This document shows, piece by piece, positions 24,852 through 34,587 of a stretch of 64,000 nucleotides of DNA. The notes under the pieces were generated by a model, which ran no database searches, was not told the origin of the DNA, and was given only the letters and a program-made list of their open reading frames with translations. The stretch is from NCBI RefSeq assembly GCF_001423405.1, contig NZ_LMNS01000008.1:24931-88930 (forward strand). Reading direction: 5' to 3'. Origin of the DNA: Methylobacterium sp. Leaf123 (GTDB lineage: Bacteria; Pseudomonadota; Alphaproteobacteria; Rhizobiales; Beijerinckiaceae). How positions within the stretch are numbered: position 1 is the first letter of the stretch; each line of letters opens with the position of its first letter. A program made the translations under genes and the position numbers.

Positions 24852-25148
24852 ATGACAGAGGATGACACGGTCGATCCGGCGCGCGCCGTCGCGGTGGGCC
24901 TGCGGGCCCGCCTGGCGGTGGTCGAGCGCACGGCATGGTTCGGGTTCATGCACGCGATGCGCGAGCGCCCCGAGGAAACCCAGGCCTTCATCGAGGCCGA
25001 GCGCGCGCGATGCCGCGAGGGTTTCGGCAGCGGCGCCTGGGCCAAGGATCTGACGGCGGCCGAGCGGGCGCTCCTCGGCGAAGAGGTCGATGCCGGCCTC
25101 GCCCAGCTCGTGGAGGATGCCCGCGCCGAGCTCGGCGACGGCACCTGA
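24852..25148 (+). CDS. hypothetical protein
   Basis: 98-residue soluble, acidic, helical protein (MTEDDTVDP, RLAVVERTAWFGFMHAMRERP, FIEAERARCREGF, AERALLGEEVDAGLAQLVEDARAEL). AGAGGCACC precedes the ATG. Not assigned to a family with confidence. Followed by the TPR gene on the same strand after about 125 bases. Confidence 0.6.
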   Translation: MTEDDTVDPARAVAVGLRARLAVVERTAWFGFMHAMRERPEETQAFIEAERARCREGFGSGAWAKDLTAAERALLGEEVDAGLAQLVEDARAELGDGT

Positions 25149-25274
25149 ACGGCCCCCTCCCCCGCGCCATCCTTTCGCCTTGCGGACATGGCGGGAAGAG
25201 TACAGTGTCCCCCGCCAAACCGGGACCGGCCGGAGGAAGCTCCGTCCGTCGGGCCCGCGAAGGAGCCGTGACTG

Positions 25275-27176
25275 GTGCCCATGTTCGGATACGCCGCCCG
25301 CCGGAGCGCCACCGCGCTCACCCTGCTGCTTGCTTCGACCGGTCTCGGCTCCCTGCCGGCCGCGGCCATGCAGCCGCGGGAATCCTCACCGCTCTCCGAA
25401 TACGAGCCGGCGGAATCGCTCGAGGGCAACTTCCTCTCCGCCTATATCGCCGGCGCCTCGAAGGACACGGCCGCCGCCGCGAGCTACTACCGCGAGGCGG
25501 TGAAGGGCGATCCGCGCAACGCCGAGCTTCTGGAGCGCGCCTTCGTGTCGCTCCTCGCCGACGGCGCCATGACCGACGCCTTCCGCGCCGCCGAGCGGCT
25601 CGCCACCCGTGAAAGCTCGAACGGTCTCGCCCAGCTCGCCCTCGGCGTGCGCCAGCTCAAGGCCGGCCAGTACGGCCCGGCCCGCCAGAGCTTCGGCCGC
25701 AGCGGCCGGGGTGCCGCCGCCGATCTCACCGGCACGCTGCTCACCGCCTGGGCCTATGCCGGCGCCGGCGACGGCAAGCGCGCCTACGAGACGCTGAACC
25801 GCCTGCGCGGCGAGCGCTACTTCAACGTGTTCCGCGACTACCATGCCGGGCTGATCGCCTCGGTCATCGGTGACCGGGCGGAGGCCGAGCGCAAGCTGAA
25901 GGCGGCCTACGACGCCGACCACAACACCCTGCGCATCGTCGACGGCTATGCCCGCTTCGAGGCCGGCATCGGCCGCACCGATCTCGCCATCGACGCCTAT
26001 AGCGAGTTCGAGAAGGTGATGCCGCGCCATCCCCTCGTGGTGGACGCCCTCGACAAGCTCAAGGCCGGCAAGCCCCTTAGCCCCCTGATCGCCTCCGCCC
26101 AGGAAGGCGCGGCGGAGGTGCTGTACGGGCTCGGCTCGGCCGGCTCGACCCAGGGCGACGAGCTTCCCGCGGTGGTCTACCTGCGGCTCGCGCTCTACCT
26201 CGCCCCCGACCACGCCGTCGGTCGGCTGACGCTCGCCGACGCCCTCGACCGCATGAAGCAGGTCGAGCGCTCGAACGAGGCCTACGCGCAGATCCCCGCC
26301 GCCTCACCGCTCAAGCTCAACGCCGACATCCAGATCGGCCTCAACCTCGAGCAACTGGGCCGGGGCGACGAGGCGCTCCAGCACCTCGACACCGTGCTCA
26401 AGGCGCATCCCGACAACGTCGATGTCATCTCGGCGCTGGGCAATGTGCAGCGCGCCCGGAAAAAGTTCAGCGAGGCGACCGAGACCTATACCCGCGCGAT
26501 CAACCTGATCGAGCCCGGCCGCGAGGCCAACAATTGGACGCTGTTCTACTTCCGCGGCACCGCCTACGAGCGGGCCGGCGAGTGGCAGAAGGCCGAGGCC
26601 GACCTCAAGAAGGCGCTCAGCCTCGTTCCGCCGACCCAGCCGAACGCCAAGGCGCAGGTTCTCAACTACCTCGCCTATTCCTGGGTCGATCGGAACATGA
26701 ACATCGACGACAGCTTCACCATGCTGAAGCAGGCCGTTGATCTCTCCCCCCGCGACGGCATGATCATCGACAGCCTCGGCTGGGCCTATTTCCGCCTCGG
26801 TCGCTGGGACGATGCGGTGCGCGAGCTGGAGAAGGCGGTCGAGCTGAAGCCGGGCGACCCGACCATCAACGACCACCTCGGCGACGCCTATTGGCGCACC
26901 GGCCGGCGGCTCGAGGGCAAGTTCCAGTGGCAGCACGCCAAGGATCTGAACCCCGAGCCCGACGAGCTGGCCAAGATCAACGCGAAGCTCAAGGACGGCT
27001 TGCCCGAGCCGGACAAGCCGACCGCCACCGCCGAGAACCCGCCCGCGCAGGACCCGGCGCAGACGGTGCCCGCTCCCGTGGCGGCGCCGCACAACGCGGA
27101 GAACCCGGAATTGCCGAAGGGCGCCCCCGCCCCGAGCGAGCCGCCGGGCGCCGCGGACAAGAAGCCGGGCAAGTAG
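25275..27176 (+). CDS. exported tetratricopeptide-repeat protein
   Basis: 633 residues starting GTG at 25275 (AAGGAG 10 bases upstream; an ATG two codons later is possible). Signal peptide to about residue 32 (TALTLLLASTGLGSLPAAAM). A TPR solenoid runs through most of the chain, with clear 34-residue-type units such as QLGRGDEALQHLDTVLKAHPDNVDVISALG, GEWQKAEADLKKALSL, LGWAYFRLGRWDDAVRELEKAVEL and LGDAYWRTGRRLEGKFQW. The tail from about 575 is Pro/Ala/Glu-rich. Periplasmic scaffold expected; the partner is unknown. Ends at a hairpin. Confidence 0.88.
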   Translation: MPMFGYAARRSATALTLLLASTGLGSLPAAAMQPRESSPLSEYEPAESLEGNFLSAYIAGASKDTAAAASYYREAVKGDPRNAELLERAFVSLLADGAMTDAFRAAERLATRESSNGLAQLALGVRQLKAGQYGPARQSFGRSGRGAAADLTGTLLTAWAYAGAGDGKRAYETLNRLRGERYFNVFRDYHAGLIASVIGDRAEAERKLKAAYDADHNTLRIVDGYARFEAGIGRTDLAIDAYSEFEKVMPRHPLVVDALDKLKAGKPLSPLIASAQEGAAEVLYGLGSAGSTQGDELPAVVYLRLALYLAPDHAVGRLTLADALDRMKQVERSNEAYAQIPAASPLKLNADIQIGLNLEQLGRGDEALQHLDTVLKAHPDNVDVISALGNVQRARKKFSEATETYTRAINLIEPGREANNWTLFYFRGTAYERAGEWQKAEADLKKALSLVPPTQPNAKAQVLNYLAYSWVDRNMNIDDSFTMLKQAVDLSPRDGMIIDSLGWAYFRLGRWDDAVRELEKAVELKPGDPTINDHLGDAYWRTGRRLEGKFQWQHAKDLNPEPDELAKINAKLKDGLPEPDKPTATAENPPAQDPAQTVPAPVAAPHNAENPELPKGAPAPSEPPGAADKKPGK

Positions 27177-27187
27177 AGCACCGGCAG

Positions 27188-27228
27188 CGAAGCGGCCCGG
27201 CATGGGGACAATCCCACCGGCCGCTTCG
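27188..27228 (+). terminator. hairpin terminator candidate
   Basis: CGAAGCGGCCCGG and CCGGCCGCTTCG are complementary apart from one bulged C, 11 bases after the TPR stop codon; no T-run follows. Confidence 0.5.
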
Positions 27229-27438
27229 TCCTAGGGTGGCTGTGACAGCGGAGTTTGACGGATCCTCCGGTTCCCGCGATGTCGGGACGATCCCTCAAAG
27301 TCTCCACTTTGCGGCGGCACCTCGGGCTAAGGTCGCGGGCTTCGATTGGCCTTCGAACGGACCGGCCGTCGTCTTGCTCGTTCTCGGCCGTCCGCCTAAG
27401 GCAGGGCGCATCCCCTGCCCCTCCGGCCGAGAGCCTTC

Positions 27439-28314
27439 GTGTCCCTGCTCACCACCCGCGCTCCGGCCAAGATCAACCTGACTCTGCACGTGCTCGGCCG
27501 CCGGCCGGGGGACGGCTACCATGCGCTCGAAAGCCTCGTGGCCTTCGCCGAGGTGGCCGACACGCTGGAATTGGTGCCGGGCCCCGATCTCTCGCTGGAC
27601 ATCTCCGGCCCCACCGCCGGGCCGGCGGGACCGCTCGACGACAACCTCGTCCTGCGCGCCGCCCGCCACCTCGCTGCGGGCGTGGACGGCCTGAGGCTCG
27701 GCGCGTTCCGCCTGCACAAGCAATTGCCCGTCGCGGCCGGGATCGGCGGCGGATCGTCGGACGCGGCCGCCGCCCTGCGGTTGCTCGCGGAATCGAACGG
27801 GCTTTCCCTCGACCACCCGGCGGTGATCACCGCGGCGCGGGCCACCGGCGCCGACGTGCCGGTCTGCCTCGATCCGCGGGCGCGGATGATGCGCGGCGCG
27901 GGCGAGGAGATCGGGCCGGTGCTCGGCCTCGCATCCCTGCCGGCGGTGCTGGTCAATCCCGGCGTGCCGGTCGCGACCGCGCCGGTCTTCAAGGCGCTCG
28001 GCCTCGCGGTCGGTCAGCGGCTCGACGGCGCCGAGCATCCGGTCGTTGGGGCTGATCTCGATGCCGATGCCGTGCTCGACGCCATCGCGCCGGCCCGCAA
28101 CGATCTCGAGGCGCCGGCTCTCACCGTCGCCCCGGTGATCGGCGAGGCGCTGGCGCGGCTGCGGGCTCAGGCCGGGTGTCGGCTCGCGCGGATGTCGGGC
28201 TCCGGCGCCACCGTGTTCGCGATTTTCTCGGACGATGGCGCGGCGCAGATGGCGGCCGCAGCGATCCGCGCCACGCAGCCGGGCTGGTGGGTCGAGCCGA
28301 CGCGCCTCACCTGA
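27439..28314 (+). CDS. ispE: 4-diphosphocytidyl-2-C-methyl-D-erythritol kinase
   Basis: 291-residue GHMP kinase of the MEP isoprenoid pathway; phosphorylates the 2-OH of CDP-ME with ATP. Shows [26 protein letters not shown] at the N-terminus, the ATP-binding loop [29 protein letters not shown], and motif 3 [12 protein letters not shown] near the C-terminus. GTG start at 27439 fits the family N-terminus. It faces a polyprenyl diphosphate synthase gene, also an isoprenoid enzyme, convergently with a 21-base gap. Confidence 0.96.
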   Translation: MSLLTTRAPAKINLTLHVLGRRPGDGYHALESLVAFAEVADTLELVPGPDLSLDISGPTAGPAGPLDDNLVLRAARHLAAGVDGLRLGAFRLHKQLPVAAGIGGGSSDAAAALRLLAESNGLSLDHPAVITAARATGADVPVCLDPRARMMRGAGEEIGPVLGLASLPAVLVNPGVPVATAPVFKALGLAVGQRLDGAEHPVVGADLDADAVLDAIAPARNDLEAPALTVAPVIGEALARLRAQAGCRLARMSGSGATVFAIFSDDGAAQMAAAAIRATQPGWWVEPTRLT

Positions 28315-28335
28315 TGCGGTAGCGCGGCGGGCGCT

Positions 28336-29358
28336 TCAGTGCGCCCGGGCGATGCAGAAATCGACCACCTGCAACAGGGCGGCCTTCATTGGCCCCTGCG
28401 GGAATGGCTCCAGAGCCGCGCGGGCCTGATCGCCGTAATGGCGCGCGCGTGCGATCGTGTCGTCCAGGGCGCGATGGCGGCTCAGGATCGCGAGCGCCTG
28501 CTGGAGATCGCCCTCCGCCAGATCCTCCCGTTCGAGGGTGCGACGCCAGAAGGCACGCTCCTCGTCCGAGCCGCGGCGCAGCGCCAGCACGATCGGCAGG
28601 GTGATCTTGCCCTCGCGGAAATCGTCGCCGACATTCTTGCCGAGTGCCGCGCTGGTGCCGCCGTAATCGAGCACGTCGTCGATGAGCTGGAAGGCGATGC
28701 CGAGATTCATGCCGTAGGCGCGGCAGGCCGCCTGCTCCGATTCCGGCCGACCGGCCAGGACCGGACCGACCTCGCAGGCCGCCGCGAACAGCTCCGCGGT
28801 CTTGCCGCGGATCACGGCGAGATACTCGTCCTCGCTGGTCTCGATGTTCTTGGCGGCGGTGAGCTGCATCACCTCGCCCTCGGCGATCACGGTGGCCGCT
28901 GCGGACAGGATGTCGAGGGCGCGCAGGCTTCCGACCTCGACCATCATGCGGAAGGCTTGGCCCAGCAGGAAGTCGCCGACGAGCACGCTCGCCTCGTTGC
29001 CCCACTTGATACGGGCGGCGACACGGCCGCGGCGCATGTCGCTCTCGTCCACCACGTCGTCGTGGAGGAGGGTCGCGGTGTGCATGAACTCGACCGCGGC
29101 GGCGAGCTTCACCGCGCCGTCGCCGCTGCTGTAATCGCAGAGATCGGCACAGGCGAGGGTCAGGATCGGGCGCAAGCGCTTGCCGCCCGACGCGATGAGG
29201 TGGTTGGCGACCTCGGGGATCATCGCCACGTCGGAGCCGGTGCGCGACAGGATGGTCGCATTCACCCGCTCCATCCCGGCGGCGACGAGGCTCACGAGAT
29301 CGGTGAGGCTGGCCTCCGGATCGGAGCGGCCTTCATCGAGGGTAACGACGACGCCCAA
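28336..29358 (-). CDS. long-chain polyprenyl diphosphate synthase (ubiquinone side chain)
   Basis: 340 residues. First Asp-rich motif in LLHDDVVDESDMRRG, second in FQLIDDVLDYGG, with the GGKRLRPILTLACADL FPP/IPP-binding region and the KTAELFAAACEVG helix. These make it a trans-polyprenyl (octa/decaprenyl) synthase condensing IPP units for the ubiquinone tail. Chosen start is a TTG at 29358 with GGAGG nine bases upstream; the open frame extends much further with no homology. Alphaproteobacteria typically make Q-10, so decaprenyl is likely but not provable here. Confidence 0.92.
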   Translation of the reverse strand: MGVVVTLDEGRSDPEASLTDLVSLVAAGMERVNATILSRTGSDVAMIPEVANHLIASGGKRLRPILTLACADLCDYSSGDGAVKLAAAVEFMHTATLLHDDVVDESDMRRGRVAARIKWGNEASVLVGDFLLGQAFRMMVEVGSLRALDILSAAATVIAEGEVMQLTAAKNIETSEDEYLAVIRGKTAELFAAACEVGPVLAGRPESEQAACRAYGMNLGIAFQLIDDVLDYGGTSAALGKNVGDDFREGKITLPIVLALRRGSDEERAFWRRTLEREDLAEGDLQQALAILSRHRALDDTIARARHYGDQARAALEPFPQGPMKAALLQVVDFCIARAH

Positions 29359-29552
29359 AGCGCGATGCCTCCGGAAAAAACGCTCGACCGGCACCCTGCC
29401 GGAACCCCTGCCCCGCGGCTGCCCCTGTCGCACGGGGCCGGCGGCAGGGCAACACGCGGTCGTGCCGCACGGCTGCGCAAGTTCGTGGACAATGTTACGA
29501 GCCGGGATGCCGTGCGCCCGGCCACCGGGTGCGGCCGAAGGGTGATGATGCC

Positions 29553-29780
29553 GTGAAGGAACTGATCCGCAGCAACGACATCGTCCTGATTGGCTTCGCG
29601 CGCTCGCTCCTCGAAGAGGCGGGCGTGCCGCTCTTCGTCGCCGACGAGCATATGAGCGCGCTGGAAGGATCGATCGGCATGTTCGGCCGACGCCTGCTGG
29701 TGCCCGACGACCATGCGCCGCAGGCCCGCCGTATCCTGACCGATGCCGGCCTCTCCGCCGAACTACGCGACGAGCCCTGA
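29553..29780 (+). CDS. DUF2007-type small protein
   Basis: 75 residues from a GTG. Pattern MKELIRSNDIVLIGFARSLLEEAGV, FVADEHMSALEGSIG, RLLVPDDHAPQARRIL matches the DUF2007 (putative signal-transducing) family. It shares no bases with the methyltransferase gene but abuts it: its TGA is immediately followed by GTG, so the two are coupled. Confidence 0.82.
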   Translation: MKELIRSNDIVLIGFARSLLEEAGVPLFVADEHMSALEGSIGMFGRRLLVPDDHAPQARRILTDAGLSAELRDEP

Positions 29781-30533
29781 GTGAGCGCTGAGCCGGATGC
29801 CTTCCTCGGCGGTCGCCTGAGGCTGCGTCAGCCGCCCCGCGGCGCCCACCGCGCCGGCACCGATGCGGTGCTGCTTGCCCGCCTTCTGGCTCCCGCGCCG
29901 GGCTCCACGCTCTACGATCTCGGCGCGGCGACGGGCGCGGTCGGGCTCGCTGTGGCGCGGCTCTCCGAGGCGGGCCGCGTGGTGCTGGTCGAGCGTGACC
30001 CCGATCTCGTCGCCCTCGCCCGCGAGAATGCCTCGGCGAACGGGCTCGACGCCCGTGTCGCGGTGATCGAGGCAGATATCCTGGCGCCGGGGGTGCAGCG
30101 CCGGGCGGCGGGCCTGGAGCCGGATAGCGCCGACATCGTGCTGACCAACCCACCCTTCTTCGAGGAGGGCGCGCACCGCCCCTCCCCCGTCCCGCAAAAA
30201 GCCTCGGCCCATACCTTCGCGGCCGGCGGGCTCGATCCGTGGCTGAGAACCTGCGCCGACCTGCTGCGCCCCGGCGGACGGCTCGGCTTGATCCACCGGG
30301 CCGATGCCCTCCCCGCCTGCCTCGATGCCCTGCGCGGGCGTTTCGGCGATTGCGCCGTCCGCCCCGTTCACGGGCGGGCCGATCGGCCGGCGATCCGCGT
30401 CTTGATCGCGGCGGTGAGGGGCAGCCGCGCGCCGTTTCGCCTGCTGCCGCCCCTGGTGCTTCAGGACGAGGCCGGGCGCTTCACCCCGGAAGCCGAGGCG
30501 CTGCATCGGGGTGATTCCTGGCCGACGCCGTGA
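29781..30533 (+). CDS. tRNA1(Val) A37 N6-methyltransferase-like protein
   Basis: 250-residue class I SAM methyltransferase. GTG start adjoining the preceding stop. The N-terminal DAFLGGRLRLRQPPRGAHRAGTDAVLLA block is typical of TrmN6/YfiC. SAM motif I YDLGAATGAVGLAVA, motif II VLVERDPDLVALARENA and the catalytic IVLTNPPFFE (N-P-P-F) are for amino methylation. The expected substrate is adenine-37 of tRNA-Val, by family; specificity is not proven. Confidence 0.86.
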   Translation: MSAEPDAFLGGRLRLRQPPRGAHRAGTDAVLLARLLAPAPGSTLYDLGAATGAVGLAVARLSEAGRVVLVERDPDLVALARENASANGLDARVAVIEADILAPGVQRRAAGLEPDSADIVLTNPPFFEEGAHRPSPVPQKASAHTFAAGGLDPWLRTCADLLRPGGRLGLIHRADALPACLDALRGRFGDCAVRPVHGRADRPAIRVLIAAVRGSRAPFRLLPPLVLQDEAGRFTPEAEALHRGDSWPTP

Positions 30534-30657
30534 CGCCAAGTCCGGGTCGAAACGGGTGCCGTCCGCCGCAATGGATCGGCCGGCGGCCTCCTGCTAACGG
30601 AGAACGAACGGGCCTCCTGGGAGGCCGGGCTTCCGCGCATTCTGAAAAAAGGCCGCC

Positions 30658-31518
30658 ATGCCGCTGACCGTCCCGACCTGGATGCGCCGCCTCCTGCCCC
30701 GCCGCTTCCGTGAGACCCCGCCGCGGGTCGCCGTGATGCGCCTGAGCGGGGCGATCGGCGCCGTCTCGCCGATCCGGCCGGGCCTCTCCATCGGCAGCGT
30801 GGCGCCGAGCCTGGAGCGCGCCTTCACCATGCCGGGCCTGTCGGCGGTGGCGCTCGTCATCAACTCCCCCGGCGGCTCGCCGGTGCAGTCGCACCTGATC
30901 TACCGGCGCATCCGGGCGCTGGCTGAGGAGAAGAAGATCAAGGTCTTCGCCTTCGTCGAGGATGCCGCGGCCTCGGGCGGCTACATGATCGCCTGCGCCG
31001 CCGACGAGATCATCGCTGACCCCGCCTCGCTCGTCGGCTCCATCGGCGTGGTCTCGGCCGGCTTCGGCTTCGACCGGCTGATCGAGCGCATCGGCATCGA
31101 GCGTCGCGTCCACGCCCAGGGCGAGGCCAAGGCGATGCTCGACCCGTTCCGCCCGGAGAGCCCGCAGGACATCGCCCGGCTGAAGGAGATCCAGGCCGAT
31201 GTGCAGGCCCTGTTCTCCGGCCTCGTGCGCGAGCGCCGCCCGACCCTCGACGCCAGCCGCGACCTGTTCACCGGCGCGGTCTGGACCGGGCGGCAGGCGC
31301 TCGACCTCGGCCTCGTCGATGCGCTCGGCGACCTGCGGACGACGTTGCGCGCCCGCTACGGCGAGAAGGTGGATCTGCGGCTCGTGGCCGAGAATCGCGG
31401 CTCCTGGCTCGCCCGCCTGCTCCGCCGCGCCGGCCCCGGCCAAACTACGGCCGGACTTCCCGACGCGCTGATCGCGGCGTTGGAGGAGCGTGCCGCCTGG
31501 GCCCGGCTCGGGCTGTAG
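30658..31518 (+). CDS. S49-family serine peptidase (SppA-like)
   Basis: 286 residues. Crotonase-fold peptidase core: [54 protein letters not shown] with the nucleophilic Ser in ASGGY, and [23 protein letters not shown]. An obvious N-terminal signal or transmembrane helix is lacking, unlike E. coli SppA, so it may be cytoplasmic or peripherally bound. Short protease-IV type enzymes cleave signal-peptide remnants or small membrane peptides. The chosen ATG at 30658 begins the conserved part. Confidence 0.87.
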   Translation: MPLTVPTWMRRLLPRRFRETPPRVAVMRLSGAIGAVSPIRPGLSIGSVAPSLERAFTMPGLSAVALVINSPGGSPVQSHLIYRRIRALAEEKKIKVFAFVEDAAASGGYMIACAADEIIADPASLVGSIGVVSAGFGFDRLIERIGIERRVHAQGEAKAMLDPFRPESPQDIARLKEIQADVQALFSGLVRERRPTLDASRDLFTGAVWTGRQALDLGLVDALGDLRTTLRARYGEKVDLRLVAENRGSWLARLLRRAGPGQTTAGLPDALIAALEERAAWARLGL

Positions 31519-31592
31519 GCTGCCTGCGAGGTTCGCGGTCCGGTTCGGGGCCGCGATCGAAATCAGGATTGTCAGCGCACGCGAACCTCTGT

Positions 31593-31621
31593 ACCGATCG
31601 GTCTGTGGTTTACCAATCAGT
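31593..31621 (+). promoter_or_regulatory. candidate TetR operator
   Basis: ACCGATCGGT, a perfect 10-bp palindrome, is repeated 19 bases on as ACCAATCAGT. It sits 17-45 bases upstream of the NTF2-like gene, the first gene of a two-gene unit ending in tetR. Confidence 0.55.
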
Positions 31622-31637
31622 ACAAGAAGGCCTTGCC

Positions 31638-32102
31638 ATGTCGCGCCCGCCGCTTCCGCCCTTCACCGACGAGACCGCTGCGCAGAAGGCGCGCATGGCG
31701 GAGGATGCCTGGAACAGCCGCGACCCGGAGCGCGTGGCCCTCGCCTACACGACCGACAGCGTCTGGCGGAACCGCGCCGAGTTCGTTCGGGGCCGCAAGG
31801 AGATCGCCGCCTTCCTCCGGCGCAAATGGGCGCGCGAGTTGGAATACCGCCTCATCAAGGAGGTCTGGGCGCATCAGGGCAACCGGATCGCCGTGCGCTT
31901 CGCCTACGAGTGGCGCGACGACAGCGGCCAGTGGTTCCGATCCTACGGCAACGAGAACTGGGAGTTCGACGAGGCGGGCCTGATGCGCCGCCGGATCGCC
32001 TCCATCAACGACAGGCCGATTGCGGAATCCGACCGGAAGTATCAGTGGCCGCTGGGCCGCCGGCCGGACGACCACCCGTCCTTGAGCGATCTGGGACTGT
32101 AG
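31638..32102 (+). CDS. DUF1348/NTF2-like protein
   Basis: 154 residues of the SnoaL/NTF2-like fold, DUF1348 type: [77 protein letters not shown] and [12 protein letters not shown]. Function of the family is unsettled. ATG at 31638 preceded by AAGAAGG. Three bases separate it from the TetR gene, so it is the probable regulated partner. Confidence 0.85.
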   Translation: MSRPPLPPFTDETAAQKARMAEDAWNSRDPERVALAYTTDSVWRNRAEFVRGRKEIAAFLRRKWARELEYRLIKEVWAHQGNRIAVRFAYEWRDDSGQWFRSYGNENWEFDEAGLMRRRIASINDRPIAESDRKYQWPLGRRPDDHPSLSDLGL

Positions 32103-32105
32103 GGC

Positions 32106-32681
32106 GTGGCCCGTACGGTCGCCGAACGGTCCGACGTGCTGCCGTTGCTCGCGGAGGTGTTTCGCGAGCACGGCTACGAGGGCACGAGCCTGTCGCTGAT
32201 CTCGAAGGCGACGGGGCTCGGCAAGGGCAGCCTCTATCACTTCTTTCCCGGCGGGAAGGAGGAGATGGCAGGCGCCGTGCTCGCCGAGATCGACGGCTGG
32301 TTCGAGGCCCATGTCTTCCGCCCCCTGCGGGAGGCGGACGATCCCGCAACGGCCGTGGCCGCGATGTTCGCGACGGTTGCCGAGTATTTTCGCTCCGGCC
32401 GCCGGGTCTGCCTCGTCGGGGCCCTGAGCCTGAGCGACGCCCGCGACCGTTTCGCGGGCCGGCTGCGGGATTACTTCGCCCGCTGGGTCGAAGCCCTTGC
32501 TGCAGCTATGGGCCGGGCGGGACATCCCGCGGCGTCCGCCGCCATGCTCGCCGAAGAGGCGGTCGGCGGCATCCAGGGGGCGGTGGTGCTGGCCCGCGCC
32601 CTGGATCGACCGGAGGTGTTCGAGCGGATCCTGGCGGGCTTGCGGGCCCGGTGCCTCATCCTAGAGCCGTATCCGACCTGA
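32106..32681 (+). CDS. TetR/AcrR-family regulator
   Basis: 191 residues, GTG start. N-terminal helix-turn-helix with LPLLAEVFREHGYEGTSLSLISKATGLGKGSLYHFFPGGKEEM, then the all-helical ligand-binding C-terminal domain. A one-component repressor of the NTF2-like gene and of itself is likely; the ligand is unknown. Its last few codons (SRAVSDL-like tail LEPYPT then TGA) fall within repeat C, which supplies the stop codon. Confidence 0.87.
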   Translation: MARTVAERSDVLPLLAEVFREHGYEGTSLSLISKATGLGKGSLYHFFPGGKEEMAGAVLAEIDGWFEAHVFRPLREADDPATAVAAMFATVAEYFRSGRRVCLVGALSLSDARDRFAGRLRDYFARWVEALAAAMGRAGHPAASAAMLAEEAVGGIQGAVVLARALDRPEVFERILAGLRARCLILEPYPT

Positions 32682-32765
32682 TGGCCTCAGGCCGGCGCCT
32701 CTCGATCCTCGTTTGGACGCGCATTCTTCCGACGAACCGGGGGCTACTTCGTCGGAATGCGCTCT
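32663..32765. repeat. dispersed intergenic repeat, type 1 (copy C, inverted)
   Basis: Reverse complement reads AGAGCGCATTCCGACGAAGTAGC..CCGGTTCGTCGGAAGAATGCGCG...CGAGAGGCGCCGGCCTGAGGCCATCAGGTCGGATACGGCTCT, almost matching copies A and B. Overlaps the 3' end and stop of the TetR gene. Confidence 0.85.
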
Positions 32766-32784
32766 GGCCTGAGCCGTTGTCGGC

Positions 32785-33027
32785 TCAGCGCGCGCAGCCG
32801 GTCGGGGCGGCGTAGCCGGAATAGACCACCCGGACCTTGCGAGCGCAGGTCTCGGCGGCCGGCATGGCGGCGACCGGCGCGATCTCGACGGGGGTGACAG
32901 CCACGGTCTTCTCGACGATGCCGTTGCCATCCTGCGTGGCGAAAGCGTTCGAGGCGCCCATCATGAGCGACGTGGTGGCGAGCGAGGTCGCGACGAGGGC
33001 GGCGAAAACAGTCAAACCCGTGCGCAT
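32785..33027 (-). CDS. small exported protein
   Basis: 80 residues with a signal peptide (LTVFAALVATSLATTSLMMGASNAFA). The mature part is short, ends YSGYAAPTGCAR and contains two cysteines that could form a disulfide. No recognised family. ATG at 33027. Confidence 0.6.
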   Translation of the reverse strand: MRTGLTVFAALVATSLATTSLMMGASNAFATQDGNGIVEKTVAVTPVEIAPVAAMPAAETCARKVRVVYSGYAAPTGCAR

Positions 33028-33277
33028 GATCTGTCCGAAAGTGTTAACCGCTCGCCGCGAGGGCTGGAGCGTGGCTGTTCATTTGTCGTCTTAACTTGGC
33101 AGAAACCTTTGCCGTTCCCGCTGTGCGGCCGCGACGTGCAAAATGATGTGCCGGCGCGCACCGGGGCATCGCCAACGGCCCCGTTTGGCCCACGGCCTCG
33201 CAAATGGCGGCCGGCGCCCCATATGAGGGGGACCCTCCGCGCAATCCCGTGCTTTGGGCGTTTTTGCGGAGACCGAT

Positions 33278-33436
33278 ATGGCTTATTCTTCGGATAAGGG
33301 CGGAGCACGCCCCGTGTCAGCGACCGACTTCAACGACCGCGTGAAGCAGTTGCTGGCGGACAAGCCGGCGATCCAGGCCGTGCCGAAGGACCGGACGGCC
33401 AAGCGGAACTTCACCCGCTCCGCTCCCCGGGCCTAA
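33278..33436 (+). CDS. small soluble protein
   Basis: 52 residues (MAYSSDKGGARPVSATDFNDRVKQLLADKPAIQ...). GCGGAGACC precedes the ATG. Basic, Arg/Lys-rich C-terminus (KRNFTRSAPRA). Function unknown. Directly followed by repeat copy B. Confidence 0.55.
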   Translation: MAYSSDKGGARPVSATDFNDRVKQLLADKPAIQAVPKDRTAKRNFTRSAPRA

Positions 33437-33441
33437 TGTGA

Positions 33442-33539
33442 ATTCCGACGAAGCGGTGACCGCTTCGTCGAACAATGCGCGTCGAAACGAGGATCGGGAG
33501 GCGTCGGCCTGAGGTCATCAGGCCGGTTACGGCTCTCGA
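33442..33539. repeat. dispersed intergenic repeat, type 1 (copy B)
   Basis: ATTCCGACGAAGCGGTGACCGCTTCGTCGAACAATGCGCGTCGAAACGAGGATCGGGAGGCGTCGGCCTGAGGTCATCAGGCCGGTTACGGC pattern, starting six bases after the small gene and ending before glyQ. The inner GACGAAGCGG/CCGCTTCGTC forms a 10-bp stem. Confidence 0.85.
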
Positions 33540-33633
33540 TAGATGACAGGGGGCGGGCCCCGCAGCGAGTTTGCTTGACACCCCGCCCCCCGCTCTTAAA
33601 CGGTCCGGCACCTTCCCAGCTGTCGGACTTTCC

Positions 33634-34584
33634 ATGCCGAGCGACGCCGACCTTTCGCCTACACGCTCGTTCCAGGGCCTGATCCTCACCCTGCAGCGCT
33701 TCTGGGCGGCCAAGGGCTGTGTGATCCTCCAGCCCTACGACATGGAGGTCGGCGCCGGCACCTTCCACCCGGCCACGACCCTGCGGGCCCTCGGCCCGAA
33801 GCCCTGGAAAGCGGCTTACGTGCAGCCCTCGCGGCGGCCGAAGGACGGGCGCTACGGCGAGAACCCGAACCGGCTTCAGCACTACTACCAGTTTCAGGTG
33901 ATCCTGAAGCCGAACCCGCCGAACCTTCAGGAACTCTACCTCGCCTCGCTGGAGGCGATCGGCGTCGATCTCAAGCTCCACGACATCCGCTTCGTCGAGG
34001 ACGATTGGGAAAGCCCGACGCTCGGCGCCTGGGGCCTGGGCTGGGAATGCTGGTGCGACGGGATGGAGGTGAGCCAGTTCACCTACTTCCAGCAGGTGGC
34101 CGGCTTCGAGTGCGCGCCGGTGGCCGGTGAGCTGACCTACGGCCTGGAACGCCTCGCGATGTACGTGCAGGGCGTCGAGAACGTCTACGACCTCAATTTC
34201 AACGGCGGCGAGGGCGACGAGAAGGTCACCTATGGCGACGTCTTCCTGCAGGCCGAGCAGGAATATTCGCGGCACAACTTCGAGGCCGCCGACACGAAGA
34301 TGCTGTTCCGCCACTTCGCCGATGCGGAGAAGGCCTGCCGCCTCTACCTCGACGCCGGCGCCCCCGAGAGCGAGGGCGCGCGCCACCGCATCGTGCAGCC
34401 GGCCTACGACCAGTGCATCAAGGCGAGCCACGTCTTCAACCTGCTCGATGCCCGCGGCGTGATCTCGGTCACCGAGCGCCAGAGCTACATTCTGCGCGTG
34501 CGCGAACTGGCCAAGGCCTGCGGCGCCGCATGGCTGAAGACCGACGCCGGCGGGCATTCTGGCGACCGCGCCGCGGCGGCCTGA
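33634..34584 (+). CDS. glyQ: glycyl-tRNA synthetase alpha chain
   Basis: 316 residues. Class II synthetase catalytic subunit of the alpha2beta2 type: [80 protein letters not shown], and motif-3-like [10 protein letters not shown]. Makes glycyl-tRNA with the beta chain. ATG at 33634 starts [16 protein letters not shown]. Unlike the common direct glyQS pair, glyS is about 2.6 kb downstream with two unrelated genes between. Confidence 0.97.
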   Translation: MPSDADLSPTRSFQGLILTLQRFWAAKGCVILQPYDMEVGAGTFHPATTLRALGPKPWKAAYVQPSRRPKDGRYGENPNRLQHYYQFQVILKPNPPNLQELYLASLEAIGVDLKLHDIRFVEDDWESPTLGAWGLGWECWCDGMEVSQFTYFQQVAGFECAPVAGELTYGLERLAMYVQGVENVYDLNFNGGEGDEKVTYGDVFLQAEQEYSRHNFEAADTKMLFRHFADAEKACRLYLDAGAPESEGARHRIVQPAYDQCIKASHVFNLLDARGVISVTERQSYILRVRELAKACGAAWLKTDAGGHSGDRAAAA

Positions 34585-34587
34585 GCG

